A stretch of DNA of 64,000 nucleotides from Ostrinia nubilalis (taxonomy: Eukaryota > Arthropoda > Insecta > Lepidoptera > Crambidae). Below are positions 12,365 through 22,904 of this stretch, one piece after another (within the stretch, counting starts at the first letter, position 1; every line of letters starts with the position of its first letter). The stretch is taken from NCBI RefSeq assembly GCF_963855985.1, contig NC_087107.1, forward strand, positions 7,502,001 through 7,566,000. Reading direction: 5' to 3'. Both the position numbers and the translations under genes were made by a program. A model generated the notes under the pieces. That model was not told the origin of the DNA. It made no database searches and saw nothing but the letters and a program-made list of their open reading frames with translations.

Positions 12365-13467
12365 CAGTGTGAGTCACGTTAAAGTGTACATATGAAAATA
12401 GATGAAACTAGACCTATTTTTATCGACAAAAAAGAGGTCAAAAAATTTTTGAGATTTTTTTTTAATTTTTTATAGAATTTTTTTTCTTCCAATTACTTAT
12501 TGTAAAGAAAACGTAATAACATTTAAACTAAGCGGTATATCCTGATTAAATAAAAACAGTAATAATGCTAAATAACAGGCGATACTAAAAAAATACATAC
12601 AATACACAAAAAATGCCAACAAATAATAAAAAATGATACTTTTTGAAAAAAATCTGCTTAAAAATTCGTGTTTTTATGGTTATTTGATAAATTTCTCCAA
12701 AAAATGCCCCTATAACAGGTGGTTTTTATTGTTGTGTATTATTCTCTATCGTATTACCTTTGTAAAACCAAAAATTGCATGTCTCTATCCCTATCACAAC
12801 ATTTGCTATGATAGTTTGAACAAAGGCCTACCACAACATTATTCTCCTCTACAGGTAGGGACAATTTTAATTTTAACTAAAATGCTTATTTTACTTCGAA
12901 ATCTTTTGTTTTCACTTGAAATCTAACTTGTCTTTATCAAAATTACAAATCTAGAGCCATTTTCAGTTTCGTTGTTAACGAAGCGTTGAATGGCGCGCCC
13001 GGAGAGGCTTAGTTCAAACGATCATAGCAAATGTTGTGATACGGATAGAGACATGCAATTTTTGGTTTTACAAAGGTAATACGATAGAGAATAATACACA
13101 ACAATAAAAACCACCTGTTATAGGGGCATTTTTTGGAGAAATTTATCAAATAACCAAAAAAACACGAATTTTTAAGCAGATTTTTTTCAAAAAGTATCAG
13201 TTTTTATTATTTGTTGGCATTTTTTGTGTATTTTATGTATTTTTTTAGTATCGCCTGTTATTTAGCATTATTACTGTTTTTATTTTATCAGGATATACTG
13301 ATTAGTTTAAAAGTTATTACGTTTTCTTTACAATAAGTAATTAGAAGAAAAATATTCTATAAAAAATTAAAAAAAAATCTCAAAAAATTTTTGACCACTT
13401 TTTTGTCGATAAAAATAAGTCTAGTTTCATCTATTTTCATATGTACACTTTAACGTGACTCACACTG
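12365..13467. mobile_element. Giant foldback element, family FB1, copy 2
   Basis: Same length (1103 bp), orientation and structure as the copy at 9093-10195. Arms are about 12365-12823 and 13007-13467, the CAGTGTGAGTCACG ends are the same, and TA flanks both sides (12363-12364 and 13468-13469). The copies differ by scattered substitutions. Its right end abuts a Helitron-like sequence. Confidence 0.88.
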
Positions 13468-13469
13468 TA

Positions 13470-13641
13470 TATAAAAATGAAACCCGTTTCGCGTTGTCAC
13501 GGCATCACGTGTGAACGGCTGAACCGATTTCGATAATTCTTTTTTTTAAATGTTTGTGGAAGTCCAAGGATGGTTCTTACGGAAAAAAATATTAAGAAAA
13601 TCTCTACGCTAAGGCGGTACGAAGTTCGCCGGGTCAGCTAG
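13470..13641 (+). mobile_element. Helitron-like fragment
   Basis: Begins near AAAATGAAACCCGTTTCGCG and ends AAGTTCGCCGGGTCAGCTAG before a T, a widespread lepidopteran non-autonomous Helitron-like repeat. Confidence 0.5.
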
Positions 13642-13810
13642 TAAAATATAAATATGTCTCACACCATTTTTGGTAACTTTATTAACTCAGCATAAAACAA
13701 GTTAGATAAAGATAGTTCCTCTTTATTATACCCCGCACATAAACTGACAAGTTAGCGCGGACAATTTCAGATAGTATTATCGTTAGGAAGCGATCTTTTC
13801 CAGTCGACCT

Positions 13811-13942
13811 GCCCCCCTAGACAAAACGCACTTTTTGATCGAATCGAAAATCGAATCCGTCAAAACTCCATACAAAAAAGGGGCTTTTCGACCACTTATC
13901 GCTGGTTTGCGATTATAATTTGCACTTTGTCTAGACCTCCTG
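13811..13942. repeat. Possible MITE with CTAGACAAA termini
   Basis: CTAGACAAAACGCAC on the left and GTGCAAAGTCTAGAC-type inverse (GCACTTTGTCTAGAC) on the right enclose a core with CAAAACTCCATACAAAAAAG. Boundaries are approximate. Confidence 0.5.
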
Positions 13943-14204
13943 GTTATTATTTATACCTTTTTTCATAGGTTCGAAACAAAAAAGTCGGAACGACACAATT
14001 TTAGCGGTCTTTTCACTTGGAAGTGATCTTCTAAAACCTTTTCTATATTTTTCGCTGCCGTGCTAAATAATTATGAGTGTTGATTGTCTTTTGTTTAATT
14101 TCTTGTCTCATTTTTTAAAGGTATTCAAATTTTAAAATTTTTGCACGGCGGGGAATAGAGAATGTTAATTTAATAGTTCGAATTAAAAAAAAAATTCTCA
14201 TCTC

Positions 14205-14262
14205 CCGTTCCTACCGCTGCAACTCCTGTGTAGCCAGGATCTACAGCAAAGAGTAAAAACTC
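14205..14262 (+). repeat. Dispersed repeat (GCTGCAACTCCTGTGTAGCC block)
   Basis: The block GCTGCAACTCCTGTGTAGCC followed by AGGATCTACAGC recurs at about 61490-61535. A diverged opposite-strand copy lies around 16745-16820. Confidence 0.5.
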
Positions 14263-14534
14263 TTTAGTGTTGTCACATAAAAATTCACCAGTTTTCACCA
14301 GTATTTTGACGGTCAAAATCTCGCTGGACGTTCAGAAGTCGTTCCATTGAAAAACAATTCCAAATCCGTATTCACGAGGGTCATTTCGATAGAACGATTA
14401 CTCGATAGGATTGCAATTTAGCGATTTGTTGTCGTTGAAGTTTTGTTACGTGAATGAATAAGGCTACAGTTCAGTATTGTCGCCTAAAAATTCAAAATAT
14501 GAAATAATGTACTCGTACCAAGCATTACAGCTTT

Positions 14535-15130
14535 GCCGTAAGCTCCGCGGAAGACATTAGCCTGCGCTCGCCCGTATCAGGGACTTAACGCGGCAGTTAA
14601 ATATTTATACGGCGGTGTGCAGGGCGCATGATTTCTGTCTTGTATTTACTAAGCGGTTTTTCATGACCTATGAGGGTGGTTAAATTTGATTTATCTAGAT
14701 TTAATAGCGATCCAAAGCCAGCTAAAAACAGAGACTTAAACTGTCAACGAAATATGAACAACGCTGAATTTTAATGATACCCACAAGTAGGTAAAAAAAC
14801 TGCCATCTCTGCCCAAAGCATCTGAGAGGGTTCAATCGGACTGGCTTCACGTGCTTTCGAAAAACTTTGGAGATTTCTTTTTGTTCAATAATAATCCTAA
14901 CGAAACTACTGAGAACCTCTATGTCATGAGAGTCCCACTCTAACGACTGGACCACAGAGACAAAAACCGTAATATAAAATAATCTTCCAGCCACATTCAA
15001 GCAAGATGTTGACGCCGTAAGCCCTAAGCGCTGCGGAAGACATTAACGCGCGTATCAAGGGCCTAACGCGGCGGTTAAACATTTATACGAGTGTGTACCC
15101 GCCCTACGTATAATCTACGATTTCCTGTAT
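14535..15130 (+). repeat. Pair of direct repeats of about 110 bp
   Basis: Segments 14535-14645 and 15016-15125 share CCGTAAGC, GCGGAAGACATTA, TAACGCGGCRGTTAAAYATT and ATACGRSKGTGT in the same order and orientation, separated by about 370 bp. Function unknown; the GC-rich content stands out from its surroundings. Confidence 0.55.
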
Positions 15131-15512
15131 TCATACCGTCTTCCAGGAAGGGCATATGGGTACGGTACCAGGGATTTTGACTTGCTAAGAGACCCAGAAG
15201 ACCCGAAGTACACACAATCTTTTCTTTGTGAGAATAATTAATTTACGAGATTGCTACCATGTACCTTTAAATTATTATTTACGAGCCTCTGATATTTCGG
15301 CACTTTCTTTTTTGTTTTCACTACTCCCATAAGGCCCGATTCGACCAAACTTTTATCGGAGAATAACTCCTGGTATAACTGGCACATAACAGTTTCAGTA
15401 TGGGAAATATTATGTCAAAACTGACGATTTGTTCTGAGATTAATGTTTACTCTTGTTTGTAATCCACCCTTAAGTCATGCAAGTGAAAGTTTAGTGACTC
15501 ATTCAACATTCT

Positions 15513-15665
15513 TCTTCTTCCTCGGTCCCTCACTGATGAGGATCGCGACCACAGATAGTGTTCCTCCACAAACTGCGGTCATAAGCTGTGTGGACCGCAC
15601 GATGCAAACTCCCGCCCACCGTCTTCCTCACCGCGTCCGACCATCGCGTCGGTGCCCTGCCCATT
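15513..15665 (-). mobile_element. 3' end of a non-LTR retrotransposon with (GAA)n tail
   Basis: On the minus strand a short frame reads GRAPTRWSDAVRKT and continues through DRSLWRN to a stop. It is followed by GAGGGACCGAGGAAGAAGAA. This is the C-terminal tail and microsatellite-like 3' end common in lepidopteran retrotransposons whose RT ends with a PTRWSDD-type motif. It is strongly 5' truncated. Confidence 0.7.
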
Positions 15666-16080
15666 ACAAAGATAATAATATATTTAGTAAATGGCATGAA
15701 TTTCCATTTTGAATCAATATAGTACTTTGTTAAAAAACTGTACACTTTTAAGCACTTCGCACTTATACGAGTAAAAACCTAAACAACCCTTCTAGTCGAA
15801 GTTACTTGCAGCACTCTTCAGAATGCATAACAAGAGTTGTTCGACTTCGAAATAGAAATATTATCGTGAACAGGAACTTTAAACTCTCCACCTGAGCCAA
15901 CTAGTTGGGATTGAATAACACAAATCAAAGTAGGTACTAAACACAAAACAGTTAAGTAGTGGGGTGACTTCTAAGTCGTATTTTTGTATTTGTCGGCGGA
16001 ACAATGTTTTAGAATATAAGATACGATATTCTAAAACAAAAACGTTTTTAGATAATACTATGGAAGTCACTTCATGATTT
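15666..16080. other. Intergenic, nothing recognised
   Basis: AT-rich, with no supported feature. 16008-16037 contains a small ATATTCTAAAAC-type dyad. Confidence 0.35.
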
Positions 16081-16255
16081 ATTTATATTTATTTTCGTAA
16101 TCAACATAGCTTTCATTACTGCTACACTTAGCTGGGTTTTATCACTCGTCCACATTTTGTTCATTTGAGAAAAAACTCTTTCGGCTGGTGCGTTACTTCC
16201 TGGCAGACACATAACGTACTCGATAAGTATGGAAAAGTTTGTTACATCAAGAGTG
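16081..16255 (-). pseudogene. hAT transposase C-terminal dimerisation domain, fragment
   Basis: Translating the minus strand gives a short open stretch with MCLPGSNAPAERVFSQMN. This matches the hAT dimerisation signature LPxSxAxxERxFS, and the helix that normally follows (an RxxLxxxxxxxLxxIxxN-like segment, here with weak leucine/methionine spacing) comes next. The DDE catalytic core, BED finger and TIRs are not visible nearby. I read it as an isolated relic of a hAT transposase or a hAT-derived zinc-finger gene. Confidence 0.72.
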
Positions 16256-18000
16256 TTGGTAGGTACGAATGTGCTGGAATAATTCGAACCAACGGTTTTT
16301 TAAAACGATAGATGCATTCTTAAAGCTAAAGCGGGACGTTTTTGCTCTTGCGGGGGACAACGGGACAGACAGTCTGAAAGCGGGACAGTCCCGCCCAAAG
16401 CAAAAGTATACAGTATACTACTACCGAAACAATTAGATAAAGTGACCTGTCTCCCTGCCTCAAATCTACGTTATTACCCAAAGGGTGATAACAGAAACAA
16501 GCAGAACCTTGACTTTTACTATCGTACGCATTTGATTGCTGTAACGTGCCGGTCTACAATAAATTATGCTATAGCTAATCTGTGTCTCTATATTTCTTAT
16601 AGCACCCGTTTGATTCAAATTCGAATCGTTTGGTTAAGATAAAAAGGTAAATGTCTAATAGGTGTTCTTATACTGAAATCCACTTTCCTAAGCCTGGTGT
16701 TATCGAAAATGTAAAGCATTGTTATATTTAAGCCGTAAGAGGTAGAGGAGGCGGTCAAGCTGATTCTGGATAAATAGGACTTGCAGCGATGGGAACGAGA
16801 GGTGGAAATGGTCCCGTAAAGTAGGTAAGAGAGAGATAATAATCAGATTCTTTGTGATTGAGGGTTCTGTGAAGCTCACCTTGACCTTCAGCCATCACTT
16901 TCCACCAAGATGCAGAGCAAGAATTTCCTCGTCCATCAAGTCCACCAAGAGTTTCTTCGATGTGATATAAAAATTGAAGAATGAGAAATCGTCTGATTGA
17001 TTCTATTTAATAGATCTCCGCTCCGTGGTATATTCTCGTTAGTCTGTAAATAGTCCTATAGCCCTTGATATTCCGATCGGGTCCATCGATAGCCGGTATA
17101 AAATATCGAGGGCCTACGTAAAAGGGCTCATTCCACACTCCGGCGTCGTAACTTTTTATGATCCATCGCGCTTTATTCGAAACACGCACTGCAAGTTGAT
17201 TAGTGGAGGTGTTATGTTCCGACGGTATCTAAACGATGTCCATTGTCAGCTTTACTCATCTCTTTCACTCATTCTAAGATAATGACGTAGAGAGAGACAG
17301 GTAGAGCCGAAAATACAGCAATTGCGATGGTATGCCGCAGAGGTTGATCGGTGGCGCAGTCATCAAACGAGTATTAAACAGCCATATAACTTGAGAAGAT
17401 AAGGATTTTCTTTTAATTTAGTTCGGTATAGTAGAAAGGTACTAAAAAACATTTAACTTGCAAATGTATCTACACTTAATATGGTCAATGTCTCATTATT
17501 GAGTTTTCCCTCAAAAAGGAATTAGATGGATGGTAAAAGAAATTACCCATTTCTTTCTTTAAGCCATAACACCTATGCTTATGACCAGATTTTACAAGGC
17601 GCTGGCCTCAAATAACCAGACATTATGTAGTACATAATACAGTAGATTATATTGATTGCTGAAAGAAACATTTCTCAAGCAAACACTCATATTACGCACT
17701 GATTAATAAGTCAGCGCGGCATTTCTCGGGCAAATAATTCGGGCTGCTTTTGTTCCCTAAATGACGAATCGCGTGTTTTGGAGGGCATTTGTTGCTTGTC
17801 CTCTCTGACTGAGGCTTTACATGGGTCGACTTGTAGTTCAAATTGTGTTTTAACAGTAACATGATGTTTAGTTTTGGAGTTGTTTGCGTCACGACCGAAT
17901 GCGAAAACATACTTTGCAGTCAATATTGAATTGACTGCAAAAGATGTCCTTTATCTTTTCGTAGCGTGGGGTGTCTACCCAGAAAGTGGACTAACGACCT
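16256..18000. other. Intergenic, mostly unassigned
   Basis: Contains the GGGACAGTCCCGC / GCGGGACGTTTT dyads at 16330-16400, a diverged copy of the GCTGCAACTCC repeat on the minus strand (16745-16820), and a perfect 11-bp-arm hairpin TTTGCAGTCAA...TTGACTGCAAA at 17915-17943. No gene seen. Confidence 0.45.
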
Positions 18001-18135
18001 CTTAAAGGTATCAGGCAGGAAGGCGCTGGATGCAGGCCGCTACCAACCGGGCGATGTGGAAATCATAGGAGGAGACCTACGTTCAGCAATAGACGTCCTG
18101 TGGCTAAAATGATGATGATGATGATGATGATGATT
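18001..18135 (+). mobile_element. RTE-like 3' tail with (GATGAT)n end
   Basis: Contains AAGGCGCTGGATGCAGGCC, GCTACCAACCGGGCG and the terminus GACGTCCTGTGGCTAAAATG running into a GATGAT tract. A 5'-truncated retrotransposon end. It directly precedes a giant foldback element. Confidence 0.75.
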
Positions 18136-18170
18136 AGTCCTTTATCAAAAAATTTATTGGTAGTCCAGTA

Positions 18171-19596
18171 GAATTAAACACAAAAATTGATTAAATCGGA
18201 AATAATTCCTACAAAAGATTTTTTTGCTTCAATGGCTTCATTGGTTGCCCATTAAGACTCTCCTAAGTTTTCGACTTCGACGGAGTTGTGCTTAAGTGGT
18301 GGGGGCCCCCGAAAGGGGCGTTTTTTCGGTTTTCCGGTTATACCGCGTAAAGGACTTACCCTATCGAAAAGTGGTCTTCATGACGGTTAAAGGGCACTTA
18401 ATCCTGCATTGAATAAGACCAAATTCATATGTTTTGGACAAACCGTTCTCGCGCTAAAGTTCGACAAAGTAGAAAATATACGTATAATTATTGACCCTCT
18501 CCACGTCCAATGGCTTGTTACCCACATGCTTCCAAGCCTTGTAAAGGGTCGCCTTAACCAGTGTAACCCTAACAAGGCTCACGAGTTTGATTCGCTTATC
18601 CTTGTTCGTCCCAGCCGTTCCTTAACTGCAGTTGCTGCACCTCTTCCTGGCACTCTCCTGAACGACTCTGTGTTACCTAATGTGGCTGCCCCTCTTCCTT
18701 GTACCCTCCTGTACGATTTCATTGCTTAGCCATATGCCTGGTCCAAGGTTCGACGCCACAAAATCAACTTCGTACGAGTGAAAATAGTTTAAATACTATT
18801 TCCCGTGCTTGCAACATTTTTCTTTACTGCTTCGCCTCTATTAGTCGTAGAGTGATTGTATATATCCTATAGCCTTCCTCAATGTATGAGCTATTCAACA
18901 CAAAAATAATGATTTCAATCAAACTAGTAATTCTTAAGATTAGCGCGTTCAAACAAACAAACAAAAAACTTTTCAGCGTTTTAATATGAACTTGTTGTTG
19001 TTGATTTTTGGCGTCGAACCTTAGACCAGGCATACGGCTAGGCAACGTAGTCATGCAGGAGGATACAAGGAAGAGGGGCAGCCACAGTAGGTAACACAGA
19101 GTCGTTCAGGTGAGTGCCAGGAAGAGGTGCAGCAACCGCAGTTAAGGAACGGCTGGGACGAACAAGGATAGGCGCATCAAGCTCGTAAGCCTTGATAGGG
19201 TTACACTGGTTGAGGTGGCCCTTTTCAAGACTTGGAAGCCTGTGGGTAACAAACCATTGGACGTGGAGAGGGTCATTAATTATACGTATATTTTCTACTT
19301 TGCCGAACTTTAGCGCGAGAACGGTTTGTCCAAAACATATGAATTTGGTCTTATTCAATGCAGGATTATGTGCCCTTCAACCATCATGAAGACCACTTTT
19401 TGATAGGGTAAGTCCTTTACGCGGTATAACCGGAAAACCGAAAAAATGCCCCTTTCGGGGGCCCCCACCACTTAAGCACAACTCCGTCGAAGTCGAAAAC
19501 TTAGGAGAGTCTTAATGGGCAACCAATGAAGCCATTAAAACAATAAAATCTTTTGTAGGAATTATTTCCGATTTAAAAGCTAATTCTACTGGACTA
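18171..19596. mobile_element. Giant foldback element FB2 (1.43 kb)
   Basis: The left arm 18171-18768 and right arm 19000-19596 are inverted copies of about 597 bp, roughly 90-93% identical by eye. The 231-bp loop holds a known-looking repeat piece (TTAGCGCGTTCAAACAAACA). The outer ends are TAGTCCAGTAGAATTA and its inverse. Each arm has a box GGTGGGGGCCCCCGAAAGGG then TTTTTTCGGTTTTCCGGTTA. Both arms also carry the same 106-codon frame starting at a TTG. It opens with LNKTKFICFG, which resembles the RT block 'NPxKTKxxxFG', but comparison of the arms shows no protein-level constraint. No convincing target duplication was found. Confidence 0.85.
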
Positions 19597-19878
19597 TGGA
19601 GCATTTGTAAGGTTTTAATTTTTTATAATTATGAAAATCGTTTAGTGTAAAGCCCATCACACCTAATCCGCCGACATAGCGCGGCTTGATCACTGTATTA
19701 TTTTTTGCCTCATTTATTTCACATATTGCTGGAATGAGGGTAGGGCAGACAAGAACCTTGCCTTGCAGTATTTTTTTTGTGAACATTAAGTTTATTAAAT
19801 GTAGTCAGGTGCTATTTTGAAGCGTGGTGTATAAGTAGTTGCCAATGCATTACAATGGTACGTGCATAAGCATATGTA

Positions 19879-20339
19879 CAGTCACGGAATGAAAAGGTTC
19901 GTCAGTTTTCAAATTGATTCCTTCAACGAATCGCGAGCACATTACCTTTTGAAACTATGTTACAGAATAATCTCGAGTTAGAGAAAATGATCTTTAACTG
20001 TTCGTCAGTGAAGTTCAAAATCATTCAGATCAAAGTTGTTTGACGATTTATCTTGTCAAGAAGATTATTATGATTGATAAACTGAAACCTTCTTGTTGGT
20101 TCAACCTGCCATTATTATTTCTATTAAATAAAAAAAAAACTACATTTTGTAACATTATTGCACTGATGGAATAGAAAAATAAACAAGCAAAACCTTATTC
20201 GTTAGCAAACGTCATAATATTTATTTCAATGTTAGCAGCACTGTTTCTTGCACGGTTATGTTGGCAGGTTTGATTCTTACAGTACCTAGTGCAAGCGAAA
20301 ACCGACACTAAGGTGACGAACCTTTTCATTCCGCGACTG
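19879..20339 (+). mobile_element. TA-flanked element C, copy 1
   Basis: Ends CAGTCACGGAATGAAAAGGT and ...CTTTTCATTCCGCGACTG are inverses, and TA lies on both sides (19877-19878 and 20340-20341). 461 bp, no ORF. A second copy lies in the opposite orientation at 41589-42038. CAGT ends plus TA indicate a Tc1/mariner-related MITE. Confidence 0.82.
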
Positions 20340-20439
20340 TACTATGACTGGTGTATATGTACTTCAAAAATATTACAGTAACAGATAATACGCAATAATG
20401 AAGGCAAGACACTAGGTGAACTAAAGATCTGGTGAAGGT

Positions 20440-20540
20440 CGCGGAAAACACATGGATGCGGGCAGCGAGAACCGGTCGTTATGGAAATCCTTGTAAGTCA
20501 TTTATCCAGCAATGGACGTTATTTGGCTGAAACGAACGAA
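20440..20540 (+). mobile_element. RTE-type 3' tail fragment
   Basis: GGTGAAGGTCGCGGAAAACA, GGATGCGGGCAGCGAGAACC and TTATTTGGCTGAAACGAACGAAC match the tail of the RTE copy at 54050-54200. Confidence 0.75.
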
Positions 20541-21505
20541 CTGGTACTCACGCATGTATTCATCAAAGTAACATGGGTACTATTTGTAGTACTAAGTATA
20601 AGTAAACAGTCACAATAAGAAGTTTGTAGTTCAAAAGACGGCCGGGTCAAGATTGGCAACGAAAGGACTATACACATCGGGTAAAGGTCAGGGGGTTTGC
20701 TTTAGCTATAGGGAGGAGATAAAAGCCAGACCGTTCTAAGCAACATTCTTCAGGATTGTTATATGCTCGTAACAGCATATATAGGGGTTAGCTCGTAACA
20801 GTATTGAATTAGACAACCCTTTCAGGATTTTTATATGCTTGCACCTCTACACATACATCTGCCGTGAAAAGTCAAACTTTCTCAGAGTATTTTTAATGTA
20901 ATTTATTGGCCTCCACTGCAGCAGCACGACCCTCTCTAATTTACCAGAAGCAAATGGAGAATTTGGCCTACACTCTCCACGCTGGCCAGACTGTTTTTTT
21001 TTATGAATTTTATGAATTTTATGAATTTTTAATTCTATTTTAGAACAACTTTAAGTTCCATTGGGAAATTTGTCATTTTGTTGAATGCTGCTCCACTGGT
21101 GCTATTATCAAAACCTTATAATTCCAGTTACTCACATGGTAAATTAATTGCAATCAGATAAATTTGGAAAACAATGACACAATATCTATAGTAAAACATC
21201 AAGAGTTACATGCAGTAGTATTTACTTATTTTAGAGTATCATTTCAAAAATAGTTGAAATGAATATACGAGTACCTACTCATACAGTCCTACAGTCCTAA
21301 AACAGTAGACTGATCAATATATAACATGGTTGAACCCTTTCGTACTGGGCAAATATTCCAAGTCATGCAATGAGGTCGTGCATGACATGACAATAAATAT
21401 TTTCGTTTTTCGCATTTGATTTATTAGGCAACTGTTCATTTGTTAGCTTTAGAATACGCAAGCTATCTGCAGATGTGTTGTTACACGACAGAAAAAAAAG
21501 AAATA
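20541..21505. other. Intergenic, with a short tandem repeat
   Basis: Holds three to four TTTATGAAT(T) repeats at 21001-21030. No gene seen. Confidence 0.4.
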
Positions 21506-22904
21506 AGGTACTTGATACAAATAAGGCCTACGTTCTAATAAGGCCTATACATCAGAAAACACAGATAAACAAATCCAACCGGGATAATACTTCAAGGACA
21601 CGTACTCATATGCCCTACAACCCGGTAGAGTGCAAGAGCGTCCCGATCCACGATCCCAGCACCAATTGGCACGCGTTCTTCTAAGGTGGTGGGTGATTTC
21701 GTGCTCTCTTATAAAAATCTGGCGATTTCATCTTAAATTTTCGGTAAAATAACGCTGTTTTAGATTAAGCTTTTCTTAGTAATCGTTTCTAAATATTTCT
21801 TACTAGCTAATAATTACCTTAATTTGTACTACTGGCTATAGATGCATTATTTGTAAATTTTTAAAGACAACAAGAGCGAAATATCTAATAAGGCCTAGGC
21901 CTTATTTCAGCATGGTAGGCCATATTGGATACTTATGTCAACACCTGATTACGGACAAATTCATTAAACTAAATGAATCAAAGAGTAACTAAATATTTAT
22001 TTAATAAGAATGTTACTAACAGCATAGAAAATAAAAAGAAAAAAGAGTAAAAAAAAATTACTAAACCCGTAAAAAAAGAAACAAAATACAAAACAAATAA
22101 AAAATAAGAAAAAAAAGCCGTATGTATAATTCTAAAGGATTAAAGCTGATATTATCATGCCTGTCTCGAAGACAATGTAGCAGATATGCTACCACAAAGG
22201 ACTGCTTTTGGTGGTATCATAAAGATTGTGTAGGAGTTCGTAAAGATGATTCAGAAGCCTTTTTATGCCCTGGTTCTAACAAGAATTGAGAAAAATTGAG
22301 ATCTCATTTTGTTTACAAAAAATCAAGACTAAATGATGTTCCTAAACTGATTTATTTAAAAGGTTTTATGTGTAGGCCTTATTCGAACACGGTGTTTTAA
22401 TAAGCCCTATACAAAAAAATAATATTGTTTGTTTTTGATATTTTTTTTGATAATTTAAGTAAGGAATCATTACTTTGTTATTATGAATATTTAATTTTAT
22501 CTATAATTTATGTATTATTCTTAATAAGTGGAATTTAAGTTTATCTAGAGATATACAGTATATTTCGGTTTACTTGGTATGTAAAATTTTGATAATGCAA
22601 ACAAATCGACGTGTTTAATGTTATAAGACCGCATTTTGTTTAATACAACCTCAATTTTAAGGTCTACAGGCATTTGAATCATATAGGCCTTATTCCGTGT
22701 AGGTGATTTAATAAAGCCAAAATCAGTGGTTTCGTAATTTGCTTATTTTGAATAGATTTAGTTAAAAATTGTGTTATTTTTTGTAATATTGCTAAAATTA
22801 AAGGATGGAAGAAGTTAATTAACCTTGTTTTTGTTGACTGGCGTTAATATTTATTGAAATATAAGCATTTAAAGTTAGGTAGGCCTTATTTGTATCAAGT
22901 ACCT
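21506..22904. mobile_element. 1.4-kb TA-flanked DNA transposon relic with AATAAGGCCTA boxes
   Basis: Perfect 25-bp terminal inverted repeats begin AGGTACTTGATACAAATAAG, and TA flanks both sides (21504-21505 and 22905-22906). The core AATAAGGCCTA or its inverse recurs inside at about 21521, 21537, 21886-21906 (palindromic AATAAGGCCTAGGCCTTATT), 22375 and 22684, a clear subterminal/internal repeat system. A broken frame at 22160-22290 on the plus strand reads like a PHD-type finger (FWWYHKDCVGV then LCPGS). The TA duplication plus a C-terminal PHD-like finger fits a pogo-type transposase relic, but no DDE core is visible. Confidence 0.75.
22160..22290 (+). pseudogene. PHD-like zinc-finger remnant inside the TA-flanked element
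   Basis: The frame ending at the stop near 22289 contains paired cysteine/histidine residues around FWWYHKDCVGV and LCPGS, typical spacing for the second half of a PHD finger. The first cysteine pair is only partly evident and the final Cys is replaced. Likely the C-terminal finger of the degenerate transposase. Short, so tentative. Confidence 0.45.

Noticed and set aside
18110..18135. GAT microsatellites here and at 38056, 39354 and 42895 as independent features
   Set aside because: Those at 18110, 39354 and 42895 are the tails of RTE-like retrotransposon ends. The one at 38056 lies inside a MITE and is a short expansion.
18409..18729. 106-codon ORF, mirrored at 19038-19358, as a gene pair
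   Set aside because: Starts are TTG, not ATG. Differences between arms are mostly non-synonymous, as expected for drift, and the frame is duplicated only because the element is a palindrome.
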